Assembly (NCBI GenBank): GCA_029781115.1 | Contig: JAKOXG010000018.1 | Location: 114,167-178,166 of the forward strand | DNA: 64,000 bases | Origin: Candidatus Cloacimonadota bacterium | Lineage (GTDB): Bacteria; Cloacimonadota; Cloacimonadia; Cloacimonadales; Cloacimonadaceae | Direction: 5' to 3' | Part shown: piece by piece, positions 34,812 to 44,083 of the stretch | Position numbering within the stretch: position 1 is the first letter of the stretch | Layout: the number at the start of each line of letters is the position of its first letter | Position numbers and translations under genes: made by a program | The notes under the pieces: generated by a model | The model's database searches: none | The model's input: only the letters and a program-made list of their open reading frames with translations | Told to the model about the DNA's origin: nothing

Positions 34812-36704
34812 TCAGAACCTCAGCCTCACTCCCAAGCCAAAGTCCAGCATAGACTTGGCGAAGGCAAAGTTCTTCTGGGGCAGCCATGGGCTCTCCACTT
34901 TGGTTGGTTTGGGCAGGCTGGGATCGGCCTTCCAGGCTTTCACCTCGCCACTTTTATACCAGGCACCGTCCTTGAGCTCACTCACTTTCACGCCTGCAAA
35001 GGCATAGAAGGCAGTGTTTTCCCAAGGCTTTACCTCCAGGTTTGCCGTTGCGCTCGCTCCCAGGGAATAAGCCAGGTTGCTGGTTTTGCCCTTGGAGCCG
35101 CTATCCGAGAATTTGGTAATATAGAGGTAATCGACAGCATATAAAAACTGTTTATCGGCCATCGGGCTGGCCATCAGATAGCTGGCATCCACATCAGCGA
35201 AGAGCTTGACCTTGCCGGCAAAGGGAGCAATGCCCGCTGTTGCACCCACTGAGATGAGATCGGAACTGAAAGACAGCTTGGATTCCTTGGGACTGTAGAT
35301 ACAATAAAGCTTGTTACCCAAGCCCAGGTAATACTTTAAGAACAACGGGCCCTTGGTGTGGGTATAGCCTGCCTGCAAGCCGGAGAGCGACAGGGCAAAA
35401 CTGTGATTCACCTTGGATTTTGAGCTGGAGGGCGTAAAGTAATGCAGGTCAGCCCGCTCAAAGATGGAGAGATACATCCCTGCAAAGACGCCTATCTTGG
35501 CGGCTTCCTTATCCAGGTCAAAGGTGGTGGTTTCCTTGGCTTTCACTTCCAAGGGACCGGATTCTACCTTCTTACCGCCGGGCAAAGTCACCAGCAGCCT
35601 GTAAGTCCCTTCCGGCAGGCCGTATTCGGTCTGAGGACTCACGGCGGCATCGTTAAGCTGCAGAGCCGACATTTTCCGCTTGGTGAGTATCTTCAAGGTG
35701 CCCCACTTGTGGAAGAAATTGAACTTGTGATTGGTGTTCAAGCCTTGGCGGATTTCCAGACGCAAGCCCAGGTTTTGCGGCATGGCAGCAGGGTTTTGCC
35801 TGTTGATGGCCAGCACCTCCACAAAGCCCGGCTTCAGCATCATGCCTCTGACCTCGGTATAGCTCCTGCCTTGAACCACATAGCTGCTTTGCTCGAGGTC
35901 TGAATCCAAGTTCAGCACGCCATAGGGAAATTCAAAAAAGTATTGGCTTTGCTGATCGTGCCTGATCTCCACCCTCACCTGTGCAGTCAAAGCCGGATAG
36001 GCGGGATTGGCCTGCATGGCCTTGGCGTGGACGACGTAGCTGCCCTGCGTGAGCTGATATTCGCTTTGGGGGCTGAAATTCCCATCATCAATGGCGTAAA
36101 GCGTGCCTGAGATGGCAGATGTGAGCTTGAGGGTTCCATAGAGAGGGCTGAGGTCGGCATTGTTGGTGCTAAAGGCAGGGACGCTGACGATGTTCTTGCT
36201 GATCAGGCGGTTGTCCTGAAACACGTGGATCTCGTAATCCCCGGAGGGAAGCGCCAATACATCGCCATCCTGCAGGCGTTTACCCGACAGTTCATAATAG
36301 GCATTCTTCAGGTTGCTAAAGAGCCTCAGCTCACCCACTTGGCTCACACCCATGTAGTAATAATCGTTGTCCGTAAACTTCAGCGGCACGGCATAGATGC
36401 GGAATTCATAGTCTGCCGGTTTGCGGCTATCGAAGAAGGGATCCCAAAAGACGGTGAGCTTGCCCCAACCCGTGGGCAGATTGCGAAACTCGCCCATGAT
36501 GGTGTTTGCCTTAAAGTAGCTCTGCGTGCCCTTTTCTCTGGCAAAGATAAACAGGTCGTAGTTGCTGTTCCAGTTGTCCGTGGGCAGTGACAGCTTGAAT
36601 TCGTAGCGTTTCTCAAAGTAACGGAGCTCAAAATCCTTGATCTCTTGGGCGCAGATTCCGCCAAAGAGAGCCAGGAAGATGGCCAATATAACTATCTTTC
36701 TCAT
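34812..36704 (-). CDS. secreted repeat-domain protein with C-terminal beta-barrel-like end
   Basis: A 630-residue protein with a signal peptide (IVILAIFLALFGGICAQ). The first 390 residues contain several beta-sandwich repeats resembling PEGA-type domains (e.g. LALPSGDYEIHVFQD, YQLTQGSYVVHAKAM, YGLPEGTYRLLVTLPGGKKV). The last 220 residues look like outer-membrane strands with aromatic ends, finishing LDFGLGVRLRF, the pattern BamA recognises. Its job may be surface display or binding. No family could be named. It is transcribed in the same direction as the M16 peptidase 77 bases upstream. Confidence 0.6.
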   Translation of the reverse strand: MRKIVILAIFLALFGGICAQEIKDFELRYFEKRYEFKLSLPTDNWNSNYDLFIFAREKGTQSYFKANTIMGEFRNLPTGWGKLTVFWDPFFDSRKPADYEFRIYAVPLKFTDNDYYYMGVSQVGELRLFSNLKNAYYELSGKRLQDGDVLALPSGDYEIHVFQDNRLISKNIVSVPAFSTNNADLSPLYGTLKLTSAISGTLYAIDDGNFSPQSEYQLTQGSYVVHAKAMQANPAYPALTAQVRVEIRHDQQSQYFFEFPYGVLNLDSDLEQSSYVVQGRSYTEVRGMMLKPGFVEVLAINRQNPAAMPQNLGLRLEIRQGLNTNHKFNFFHKWGTLKILTKRKMSALQLNDAAVSPQTEYGLPEGTYRLLVTLPGGKKVESGPLEVKAKETTTFDLDKEAAKIGVFAGMYLSIFERADLHYFTPSSSKSKVNHSFALSLSGLQAGYTHTKGPLFLKYYLGLGNKLYCIYSPKESKLSFSSDLISVGATAGIAPFAGKVKLFADVDASYLMASPMADKQFLYAVDYLYITKFSDSGSKGKTSNLAYSLGASATANLEVKPWENTAFYAFAGVKVSELKDGAWYKSGEVKAWKADPSLPKPTKVESPWLPQKNFAFAKSMLDFGLGVRLRF

Positions 36705-36781
36705 GTTTCTTTACCTCTCACTTGCTTTACTCGTAAAACCTCGAATCCCTGCAAGAAAGTGATCCAAGCCTTTGGTGATGC

Positions 36782-39712
36782 TTATTCTTCTCCTTCTTCG
36801 CAGGTGCAATCAGGGCTGCCACATCCGCCGCCTTCTTCGTGATCATCACAATGCTCGTGGTCTTCGGAATGATCGTGATGTCCACATTCTCCGTGTTCTT
36901 TGGCAGCTTCGGGCAGCATGATCAGTTTCAGCATGTTTTTATCGTAGCGCAGCCATTGCTTTGCCGCCTTGGAGATGGTGGCAGCATTGATCTTTTCATA
37001 CATCTTTGGAAAGGAAAGGAAGGTGTCTAAAGCTCTGTCCTGGCTGATGCCAAAGAGGATGCCGTCCACCCAATAGCTGTTGGTCTTGATCTTGTCTGCA
37101 TAGATGTTTTGCAGCGTAGCACGGGCGGAACTCACATGGTGGTCTGTAAAGTCGCCATTTTTAAGCTCATCAGCGGTTTCCAGAACGGCGTCCAGGAGTT
37201 CGTCCACTCGGGCAGGATCGCAGGCGAGGAGGACATTGGTCACCATGTGCGGACTGGGATAGCGTTCGATTTCCGGCCAAGCCTGAATCATGTAAACTCC
37301 ACTCAGCTCCTCTCTTACGTTTTCACGCAGTCTTTCGTTGTAAACCTGGAAGAGAGCCTGCATGGCGACGCGGTTGTTCAAAGTAGCCTTGTAGGGGGCG
37401 TTGGTGACGACACTTGCAAAGCATCTGTTATCGATGCCACGCTCAAAACGCACTTCCGAGATGCCGCTGAAGGGACGAATATTGTGATCCCGGAACTTCT
37501 CCTTTCTCTTGGTGCTGGGCAAGCTGCCTAAATAGGTGCGCACATAAGTCTTTAGCTGCTCTTCGTCAAAGTTGCCCACGATGATAAACTCAAAATCCGA
37601 AAAGTCGGCAAAGCGATCGGCAAAGATACTCTCCATTCTCTGCAAATCCACATTCTGAAGCTGCTCCGGACGGATACTTTGCTGATAGGGATTGTTGTCG
37701 TAAACCGCCGCAGAAAGCTGATCAAAGAAGTAGTTTTCCGGGTCTTTGAGCGAGTTTTCCAGTAAGCTGCCAGCTCTATCCATAAAAGATGCATATTCTT
37801 CCTCGTCAAAGCGGGGATTGGTAGCATATTGATGGATCAGTTGGAACATCAGCTCGAGGTCGGTGGGTGAACATACGGCCCAAAAGCCCTCATATTCCAA
37901 ACCCAAGGTTACATCTGCATGTGCGACCTTACCCACTGTAGCTCTTTGTAATTCCGTGGCGTCCAGCTCACCTACACCACTTTCGTAGAGATACCAGGTC
38001 AGCATATTTGCGGAGGGCAAATCTTCCAAGTCAAGCTGGCTGGAACCGCCCGGACTCCAGGCTTGTAATCTCACCTCATCCTGCTTAAAATCAGTCTTTT
38101 TGGAGTGCACTTTGACACCATTGGAGAGCACCCAGGTATTGATGCCGGCGCGGCGGTTCACCGTTCTCTTTTTGATCGTTCCCGCTTTGGGGATTTTGAC
38201 GATCAGGGGCTTGTCTGAAGCCTTGTCTATATAGACTTCCGGGGTGGAATCCTTGGCTTCGTTGATCAGAGCCAAAAGTGCCGCTTCGGTGGGCAAGGAG
38301 GCTTTGTCGGATTCCGGTGCAATCAGGGAAACGAAGAGGTTGGTATCCGGAAAGAGGCTGCTGCCCAAGCTGTTGAGCTCTGCCAGAGTCACCTCTTCCA
38401 AGAGATTATTGGACAGATCACGCTCCTGCTCCGGACTCAAGTAAGCACCGCCAGAGTTGAGCATACTGATGAAAGCCCAGGTGAGATTCTCTGACACGCG
38501 GGTGGCTTTCTGATCTACTGCCTGCTGCAATTTACGCTTCAGCTTGGTCTTGGCACGCTCAAATTCGCCCTCTGAAAAGCCGTGCAGTTCCACTCTTCTC
38601 GCCTCGGTGAGGATGGTCTGCACCGCCGCTGCTGACTTACCGCTGGGCGTCATCGCAATGCCCAAGGTTACAGGCATTGATCTGATGAGTAGGCTGCCGT
38701 TTATCAAAGCGGCAAAGGAAAAGGGTGGATTGGGCTTTTTGCTCAGCTCTTCCAACCGCGTGTTCAGCATCTCGCAATAAAGCTCACACTTGAGTTCTTC
38801 AAAAAAATCACCCACCGTGATAGTGGGGCGTGCCTCGCGCTTCCAGATTATCTGAACCATGTTGTAAGGGTATTCCGGATCGGTAACCAGCACTACTTGC
38901 GGTTCGATATTCTCTGGAATCCTGATTTCGGGCATGATGCGCGGGTTTTCCTTGGCGGGAATGGGGCCAAAGAACTCTTCCACCAGAGCCTGCAACTGCG
39001 CAGGATCATGATCCCCGATCAGGATAACACTTTGATTGGCCGGATGATACCAGTCCGAATAAAAGCGTTTGATCGTCGCTTGGTCAAAGTTGCGCAATAC
39101 CGATTCTATGCCGATGGGGCTGCGCTCCGCATATTTTGAGCCACTAAATAGCACCTTCTTATAGGCATCATCAACACGCTGCTGGGGACTTTGACCCAAG
39201 CGCCACTCTTCCAAGATGATACCTCTTTCCCGCTCCAACTCATCCTCCTCAAATGCCACCGCATGTGCCATCTCGCTCAGGATCTTGAAGCCGGTGCGCA
39301 TTTTCTCATTATCATCGGTGGGAACCTTGAGCATGTAGTAGGTAAATTCATAGCTGGTGCCAGCATTGAGACCATTCATAAAACCCATGCCGATGGAGCT
39401 GAGATAATCCACAACTTCACTCTTGGCAAAGCTTTTGGTACCGTTGAACGCCATGTGTTCGGTGAAGTGTGCCAAACCGCGCTGATCATCATCTTCATTG
39501 ATTGAGCCAGCTCTGACGTAAAGCCTCATCTCCAGACGGTTTTCCGGTTTTGCGTTTTGGAGGATGTAGTAGGTCAAGCCGTTTGCCAGCCTGCCCGTAA
39601 TGAGATCGGGGTCTTGTGGTAATCTTTGAGCTGCTTGTTCCGGGGTCAATGCCAACAGGGCAAAAGCCATCAGAAACAAGAAGATAGACGCAATTATTCT
39701 TTTGCCTGTCAT
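36782..39712 (-). CDS. M16 family zinc peptidase with His/Cys-rich tail
   Basis: A 976-residue, secreted M16 (insulinase/processing peptidase) double-domain protein. The start at 39712 has AAGGAG eight bases ahead and a signal peptide (IIASIFLFLMAFALLALTP). The inverted zinc motif GLAHFTEHMAFNGT (His82, Glu85, His86) and downstream ELERERGIILEEW (third ligand) are intact. A second, inactive M16 half follows. The last 38 residues are unusual: HGECGHHDHSEDHEHCDDHE, then GGGCGSPDCTCEEGEE, rich in His, Asp and Cys, likely binding metal. It degrades peptides in the periplasm or outside. An alternative start at 39739 would add nine residues. Confidence 0.9.
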   Translation of the reverse strand: MTGKRIIASIFLFLMAFALLALTPEQAAQRLPQDPDLITGRLANGLTYYILQNAKPENRLEMRLYVRAGSINEDDDQRGLAHFTEHMAFNGTKSFAKSEVVDYLSSIGMGFMNGLNAGTSYEFTYYMLKVPTDDNEKMRTGFKILSEMAHAVAFEEDELERERGIILEEWRLGQSPQQRVDDAYKKVLFSGSKYAERSPIGIESVLRNFDQATIKRFYSDWYHPANQSVILIGDHDPAQLQALVEEFFGPIPAKENPRIMPEIRIPENIEPQVVLVTDPEYPYNMVQIIWKREARPTITVGDFFEELKCELYCEMLNTRLEELSKKPNPPFSFAALINGSLLIRSMPVTLGIAMTPSGKSAAAVQTILTEARRVELHGFSEGEFERAKTKLKRKLQQAVDQKATRVSENLTWAFISMLNSGGAYLSPEQERDLSNNLLEEVTLAELNSLGSSLFPDTNLFVSLIAPESDKASLPTEAALLALINEAKDSTPEVYIDKASDKPLIVKIPKAGTIKKRTVNRRAGINTWVLSNGVKVHSKKTDFKQDEVRLQAWSPGGSSQLDLEDLPSANMLTWYLYESGVGELDATELQRATVGKVAHADVTLGLEYEGFWAVCSPTDLELMFQLIHQYATNPRFDEEEYASFMDRAGSLLENSLKDPENYFFDQLSAAVYDNNPYQQSIRPEQLQNVDLQRMESIFADRFADFSDFEFIIVGNFDEEQLKTYVRTYLGSLPSTKRKEKFRDHNIRPFSGISEVRFERGIDNRCFASVVTNAPYKATLNNRVAMQALFQVYNERLRENVREELSGVYMIQAWPEIERYPSPHMVTNVLLACDPARVDELLDAVLETADELKNGDFTDHHVSSARATLQNIYADKIKTNSYWVDGILFGISQDRALDTFLSFPKMYEKINAATISKAAKQWLRYDKNMLKLIMLPEAAKEHGECGHHDHSEDHEHCDDHEEGGGCGSPDCTCEEGEE

Positions 39713-39763
39713 TAAGGAACTCCTTGTATTCGTTTTCATATCTGTTTTATACCTTGATAAGCG

Positions 39764-40390
39764 TTAGAGCTGCGGCTCCTCATCCGACAAAATGATCAAA
39801 AACTGCTCATCCACCCTAAGGACGTTGTTGTGGTCTCCGTAGGTGTAGGTTGTGCCGTCCTCCATCTGGATTCGGGCAATATAGTAAAAGTTGTCGCTGG
39901 GCGAAGCAAAAGGAAGCGTGCAAAAGGTGCTTTCGCCCGGCTCAAGGTCTTCAAAAGAGGCGGCAAAATACTCCATCACACCATCATGTTTGTAGATTTT
40001 AGCTTCAGTCATGGGCTGGATACTCAAGTTTTGGATCTTGACACCCGCTCGATTTCCCCTGATGTAGGCATTGCGCTTCTCGCCCACCTTGAAAATGGGA
40101 TAGGTCACGTCCACATATTCATCCAAACCCTCATCATACATCTGATAGGTCTCTCCCTTGATGCAAACTTTCACCTTCTTCTTGACCTCTCCACCGAAGA
40201 AGTATTGGGTATCCGTATCGATATCCCAAGTGTAAGTGCCGTTGCTTGGAATGGTTACCTCAGCCTTATTGCCGACGGATGCGTAAAGCGGATAATTACT
40301 CTTGTTGATCACCGTAAAACTGGCTCCGGATTCGCATCCAACCAATAGCAATGCAGCTATGGCAAGCAAAAAGTACATGTAGTTCTTCAT
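39764..40390 (-). CDS. lipoprotein of unknown function
   Basis: A 208-residue protein with a lipobox (LLVGC, Cys19) after MKNYMYFLLAIAAL, so it is probably attached to the outer or inner membrane by a lipid. The rest is beta-rich with phrases FTVINKSNYPLYASVGNKAE and IRMEDGTTYTYGDHN, and looks like a small sandwich domain. It is 51 bases upstream of the M16 peptidase in the same strand and could share its transcript. No family recognised. Confidence 0.65.
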   Translation of the reverse strand: MKNYMYFLLAIAALLLVGCESGASFTVINKSNYPLYASVGNKAEVTIPSNGTYTWDIDTDTQYFFGGEVKKKVKVCIKGETYQMYDEGLDEYVDVTYPIFKVGEKRNAYIRGNRAGVKIQNLSIQPMTEAKIYKHDGVMEYFAASFEDLEPGESTFCTLPFASPSDNFYYIARIQMEDGTTYTYGDHNNVLRVDEQFLIILSDEEPQL

Positions 40391-40499
40391 TTCTTACCTC
40401 CACATTTTCTTGATATGCTCAGTTTATGAAGTAGGTTTAAATGTCAAGAGCTTTCTGAGTTTTTTGGGTTGATCTTTATTGATATGTCTCCAGTCTGTT

Positions 40500-40584
40500 C
40501 CTTACTCACCCGCCCGGCGATGCCGTGGAGATACTCGGGTTTTTCCCGAGAGGCTCCGAGGTATCACCGGGAGGCTAAGCAAGG
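40500..40584 (-). repeat. 85-bp terminal-inverted-repeat element, copy 2
   Basis: Starts CCTTACTCACCCGCCCGG and ends GGCTAAGCAAGG; it is the reverse complement orientation of copy 1 (14391-14475) and equal in length. Central GATACTCGGGTTTTTCCCGAG matches the inner palindrome of the other copies, with a few base changes. Confidence 0.8.
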
Positions 40585-40848
40585 AAGAAGGGAAAGCCAA
40601 GGGGGAAATATGCACATTCCGGCAGTCAACCTTCAGGTAAAAACTGCGGCAACAGGGTTCAGGTTGACTTGAGTTGGCTTTTGGCGCCCAAGTCATCGTG
40701 AAAGAGGCTCCCGATATTGATCCAAAAAAACAGCTGTGTGGCAAGGCTTTCAGCCCTCCATTTGCTCATTTAACCGGATGATGCTCAAAACATCAGCTTC
40801 GTATCTAACTCTATCATAAACAGATAGACACGGCGTGAAATTTATGCC

Positions 40849-40879
40849 TTGACAAAATAGCCACCTCACAAAGTAATGA
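40849..40879 (+). promoter_or_regulatory. promoter of tRNA gene cluster
   Basis: Perfect -35 box TTGACA at 40849-40854; a -10 candidate is AGTAAT at 40872-40877 (17-base spacer) or TAATGA at 40874-40879 (19-base). It ends about 20 bases before the tRNA-Lys gene. Confidence 0.5.
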
Positions 40880-40897
40880 CCAAACATACTCAAAAGA

Positions 40898-40972
40898 GGT
40901 CCAGTAACTCAGTGGTAGAGTATCTGCCTTTTAAGCAGAGAGTCGTTGGTTCGAGTCCAACCTGGATCACCA
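40898..40972 (+). tRNA. tRNA-Lys(TTT)
   Basis: 75 bases including an encoded CCA. Acceptor stem GGTCCAG pairs with CTGGATC (one G-T wobble), anticodon loop CTTTTAA gives anticodon TTT, T-loop TTCGAGT is canonical. Confidence 0.95.
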
Positions 40973-40977
40973 TTCGC

Positions 40978-41052
40978 GACCCCTTCGTCTATCGGTTAGG
41001 ACTCAAGGTTTTCATTCTTGCAAGAGGGGTTCGATTCCCCTAGGGGTCGCCA
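40978..41052 (+). tRNA. tRNA-Glu(TTC)
   Basis: 75 bases with encoded CCA. Acceptor GACCCCT pairs with AGGGGTC, discriminator base is G, anticodon loop TTTTCAT gives TTC, T-loop TTCGATT. Five bases after tRNA-Lys. Confidence 0.93.
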
Positions 41053-41086
41053 TCTTTTTGAGGGAACTCATGTTAGGCAATCTTGC

Positions 41087-41162
41087 GTCCCGTTCGTCTA
41101 GTGGCCTAGGACTCGTGATTCTCAGTCACGCAACAGGGGTTCGATTCCCCTACGGGATGCCA
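41087..41162 (+). tRNA. tRNA-Glu(CTC)
   Basis: 76 bases with encoded CCA. Acceptor GTCCCGT pairs with ACGGGAT (G1-U72 wobble), anticodon loop TTCTCAG gives CTC, T-loop TTCGATT. It is 34 bases after tRNA-Glu(TTC); the two Glu genes cover both GAA and GAG codons. Confidence 0.93.
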
Positions 41163-41264
41163 CACTTTCCTTTCTGAGTATTATGGGACATAGGCTCTTT
41201 TTTAGATTACGCGTCCTGAGCCTCATTGCAGGCTCAGGATAAGATAAATGGGAATACACTACAG

Positions 41265-42260
41265 ATGACCGATAAGAAACCACAGGACAGCAACCTTGAA
41301 CCCGAGCTGCCGGAAGCAGATCTTCCGGTGGACGATAGCTGGACAGACGTCCCCCAGCCATTGGCGTTCCCGGAACGCAGCTGGAAGCTGACGCTTTATC
41401 GTGGTTATGGGCAGCAAAACATCCGTATCAGCTTGGCCTTGGTCATCTTTGTGGTGGTTTTATTGCTGTGCTGGCTGGGGCTTACTCTCTTCCTGATTTT
41501 TGACCGCAATGGCTCGGATCAAGCCGCTGAAATCAATCAACTCAAGCAGGAGAACATCCGGCTGCACAAGAGGTTGGAGCATTACGAAGCCATCACGGAT
41601 TCCATCTACAAAGCCATAGACATCTTGGAAGAGGAAACGAGCTCACCCTTGGGCAGAGGCGGCGGCGAATATCCCTATGTGCCGGCGCATGCTCCTGCCA
41701 GGAAAGCCAAGGCGCCCTCTCTGGAATCCAGATTCAAAGCTCTGGACAGCAAGCTGAACAAGATCTTCCTCACTTTGAATGTCAGCCATCCTGTGCTCGG
41801 AGATACGCTGGATACCCCGATGTTTGCCCCTCAAAGCGGAGACGGCATTCCCAGCATCTACCCCACCTTTGGCGTCATCAGCAGCGACTATGGCCTGCGC
41901 GTCCATCCCATCCACAATCAGCTTTTGTTTCATGAGGGCTTGGACATCGCCAATGAGATCGGCACGCCCATCTATGCCACTGCGGACGGTGTGGTGAGGG
42001 AAGTCAGCTACGAAGCCCACTACGGGAAACGGATCTATATCACGCACAGCGATGGCTATGAGACGCAATATGCCCACCTTTACAGCTATAAGGTTCAGGA
42101 AGGCGACGTGGTGCGCAAAGGCCAGATCATCGCTCTGATGGGAGATTCCGGCGTTTCCACGGGGCCGCATCTGCACTATGAAGTGATCGTAAACGGCTAT
42201 AAGACCAATCCCGAAGCATACTTAAATCGCATCGATACCACCCGCTTTGCCGGTAGATGA
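41265..42260 (+). CDS. M23 metallopeptidase, membrane-anchored
   Basis: A 331-residue protein. ATG 41265 is taken as the start; an in-frame TTG at 41226 has no better ribosome site. Membrane helix (LALVIFVVVLLLCWLGLTLF) at about residues 57-80, a coiled coil (AEINQLKQENIRLHKRLEHY), then a LytM/M23 domain with FHEGLDIANEIGTPIYA (zinc His and Asp), YAHLYSY and GPHLHYEVIVNG. It cleaves peptidoglycan cross-links or acts as an EnvC-like activator; both zinc motifs look intact. Its stop overlaps the thiN start. Confidence 0.87.
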   Translation: MTDKKPQDSNLEPELPEADLPVDDSWTDVPQPLAFPERSWKLTLYRGYGQQNIRISLALVIFVVVLLLCWLGLTLFLIFDRNGSDQAAEINQLKQENIRLHKRLEHYEAITDSIYKAIDILEEETSSPLGRGGGEYPYVPAHAPARKAKAPSLESRFKALDSKLNKIFLTLNVSHPVLGDTLDTPMFAPQSGDGIPSIYPTFGVISSDYGLRVHPIHNQLLFHEGLDIANEIGTPIYATADGVVREVSYEAHYGKRIYITHSDGYETQYAHLYSYKVQEGDVVRKGQIIALMGDSGVSTGPHLHYEVIVNGYKTNPEAYLNRIDTTRFAGR

Positions 42261-42895
42261 ACATCACAGCTTGGATCATCACCCCCTGCGCTCCTGACAT
42301 TCTTTTCGATTCATATCAGGCTATCTCCTCCTCTGACATCATCATAGCCGTGGATGGCGGCTTGGAACGCTGCCGCGCACTGGGTTTGGAGGCGGATTAT
42401 CTGTGTGGAGACCTGGATTCCCTGGATGATGCTTATCTGAAAACCTTCCCGCAGGATAAGATTTGGCGTTTTCCACAGGATAAAAACGAGACGGATACCG
42501 AGCTGGCTCTGCTGAAAGCACGAACCTTGGAAATCCGGAATGCGGTGATCTGCAACGATATGCAGGGAAGGGTGGATCACGTTATGGGCTTGGTACAAAA
42601 CCTGCAGTGGGCACGCCTCCACGGCATTCAAGCCTGTGTGCAAAGTGCATCCCAATCCCTCTTTATCATAGACAACTCCTTTCAAGCCAAAGGATACCGG
42701 GGCTGCCTCCTCTCTCTGGTAGCCTTGAATCAACCCGCCCATCTCAAACGCTCCTCCGGGCTGAAGTGGGTCCTCAAAGACCTCGTCCTGGAGCCTCATC
42801 TCAGCCGCGGCATCAGCAACGTAATCCTGGATGACAACCTGGAAATAGAGCTGACTGACGGCATGCTTTTGGCGACAATCACAAAAATAGGTTGA
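42257..42895 (+). CDS. thiN: thiamine pyrophosphokinase
   Basis: A 212-residue protein with the TPK motifs IIAVDGGLERCRALG, CGDLDSLDD, FPQDKNETDTELALLKA and GRVDHVMGLVQNL. It adds pyrophosphate from ATP to thiamine to make TPP, the cofactor of the kor enzymes at the left of the window. Overlaps the M23 gene by four bases (ATGA). Confidence 0.93.
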   Translation: MNITAWIITPCAPDILFDSYQAISSSDIIIAVDGGLERCRALGLEADYLCGDLDSLDDAYLKTFPQDKIWRFPQDKNETDTELALLKARTLEIRNAVICNDMQGRVDHVMGLVQNLQWARLHGIQACVQSASQSLFIIDNSFQAKGYRGCLLSLVALNQPAHLKRSSGLKWVLKDLVLEPHLSRGISNVILDDNLEIELTDGMLLATITKIG

Positions 42896-42921
42896 CAAAA
42901 TATATAGCTTGTAATTAGAGT
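42892..42921 (+). promoter_or_regulatory. promoter of xseB-ispA operon
   Basis: TTGACA at 42892-42897 with TAGAGT at 42916-42921 (18-base spacer), 36 bases ahead of the xseB start. The -35 is a perfect match; the -10 is moderate. Confidence 0.4.
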
Positions 42922-42957
42922 ATATCCCACACTAAGATACATCAATAGCGAGGAGAC

Positions 42958-43188
42958 ATGAACTCACAAGTTACAGATACAAAGATCAGCTTTGAAGAGG
43001 CGATCCAAAAGCTGGAATCCGTCATCGACAGCCTCAACAACCCTGCAGAACCGCTGCAGAAGCTGATCGAGCTCTATGAAGAAGGTGTGGGCTACCTTAA
43101 CATCTGCAAGCAACGCCTGACCGAAGCTGAAGCCAAGGTGAGCATTCTCGACCAGAAGCTTCAGCAACAAAACCAAACGGAGGCTTAA
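42958..43188 (+). CDS. xseB: exodeoxyribonuclease VII small subunit
   Basis: A 76-residue coiled-coil protein: ISFEEAIQKLESVIDSLNNP, then LIELYEEGVGYLNICKQRLTEAEAKV fits XseB over its full length. It joins several copies to one XseA chain to degrade single-stranded DNA; xseA is not in this window. The AGGAGA site is seven bases ahead. Followed four bases later by ispA, a common pairing in bacteria. Confidence 0.9.
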   Translation: MNSQVTDTKISFEEAIQKLESVIDSLNNPAEPLQKLIELYEEGVGYLNICKQRLTEAEAKVSILDQKLQQQNQTEA

Positions 43189-43192
43189 ATTT

Positions 43193-44083
43193 ATGGATTT
43201 GAAAGTAAAGCTAAAGAAAGACATGAAAGAAAAGCAAGAGCTGGTAAACATCATCCTCGACCGCTACCTCCCTCGCAAGGATGAATATCCCAAGAGCCTC
43301 CACAAGGCGATGCGTTACAGCCTCTTTGCCGGCGGAAAGCGGCTCAGACCCTATCTGACCATGCTCACATATCAGATGTATAAGAAAGACCCTGAAGAGA
43401 TTACCCCTGTGGCTGCAGCCATTGAAATGATACACACCTACACCCTGATTCATGATGACCTGCCGGATATCGATGATGACGACTACCGCAGAGGCAAAAA
43501 AAGCTGTCATACCCTCTTTGGTGAAGGTGAAGCCTTGCTGGCAGGTGATGCACTGCTGGTAAATGCTTTTGAACTGATCACTTATGCTGACATCAGCCCC
43601 GAGCTGAAGGTGAGATTCATCCGTGAACTGGCTCATGATTGCGGCATCTCCGGCACCATTGCCGGCCAGATGGTGGACATCGAATCCGAAGGCAAGAAGG
43701 TCAACAAAAAGACACTCGCCTATATCCACGAGAATAAAACCGCCAAGATGATCAATATCTGCCTGCGTTTCGGAGCCTTAGCTGCCGGAGCACCCGCCAA
43801 GGAAGTGGCTGCTTTGGAAGAATATGGCAACTATATCGGCCTCGTCTTCCAGATCGTGGATGATCTGCTGGATGTGGAAGGAGATCCTAACAAGCTGGGC
43901 AAGAGTGTGGGCAAGGATGCAGAAGCCGGAAAAGCCACCTTCCCCGCCGTTTGGGGGGTGAAGGAATCCCGCGCTCAAGCCATCGAACTCACCCAAAAAG
44001 CCAAAGACAGTCTCGCTCCACTGGGCGAGAAAGCTGCTCTGCTCAAAGAATTGGCAGATTCCATGCTCAATCGCAAATCATGA
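43193..44083 (+). CDS. ispA: farnesyl/geranyl diphosphate synthase
   Basis: A 296-residue polyprenyl synthase. FAGGKRLRPYL is the first conserved region, LIHDDLPDIDDDDYRRGKKSCH the first Asp-rich motif (DDxxD type), and FQIVDDLLDVEGDPNKLGK the second Asp-rich region. It extends DMAPP with IPP from the MEP pathway (ispD and ispF are at 4.7-8.7 kb). The residues before DDLPD suggest C15-C20 products. Stop overlaps the dut start (ATGA). Confidence 0.93.
   Translation: MDLKVKLKKDMKEKQELVNIILDRYLPRKDEYPKSLHKAMRYSLFAGGKRLRPYLTMLTYQMYKKDPEEITPVAAAIEMIHTYTLIHDDLPDIDDDDYRRGKKSCHTLFGEGEALLAGDALLVNAFELITYADISPELKVRFIRELAHDCGISGTIAGQMVDIESEGKKVNKKTLAYIHENKTAKMINICLRFGALAAGAPAKEVAALEEYGNYIGLVFQIVDDLLDVEGDPNKLGKSVGKDAEAGKATFPAVWGVKESRAQAIELTQKAKDSLAPLGEKAALLKELADSMLNRKS

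Larger units (their letters stand above)
40391..40897. other. intergenic region upstream of tRNA cluster
   Basis: Over 500 bases without a gene. It holds one 85-bp element (40500-40584) and a TTGACA promoter for the tRNA genes near 40849. The rest shows no recognised structure. Confidence 0.55.

Noticed and set aside
42200..42260. TPP riboswitch ahead of thiN
   Set aside because: thiN overlaps the M23 gene by four bases, leaving no leader; no CTGAGA-type THI-box was seen.
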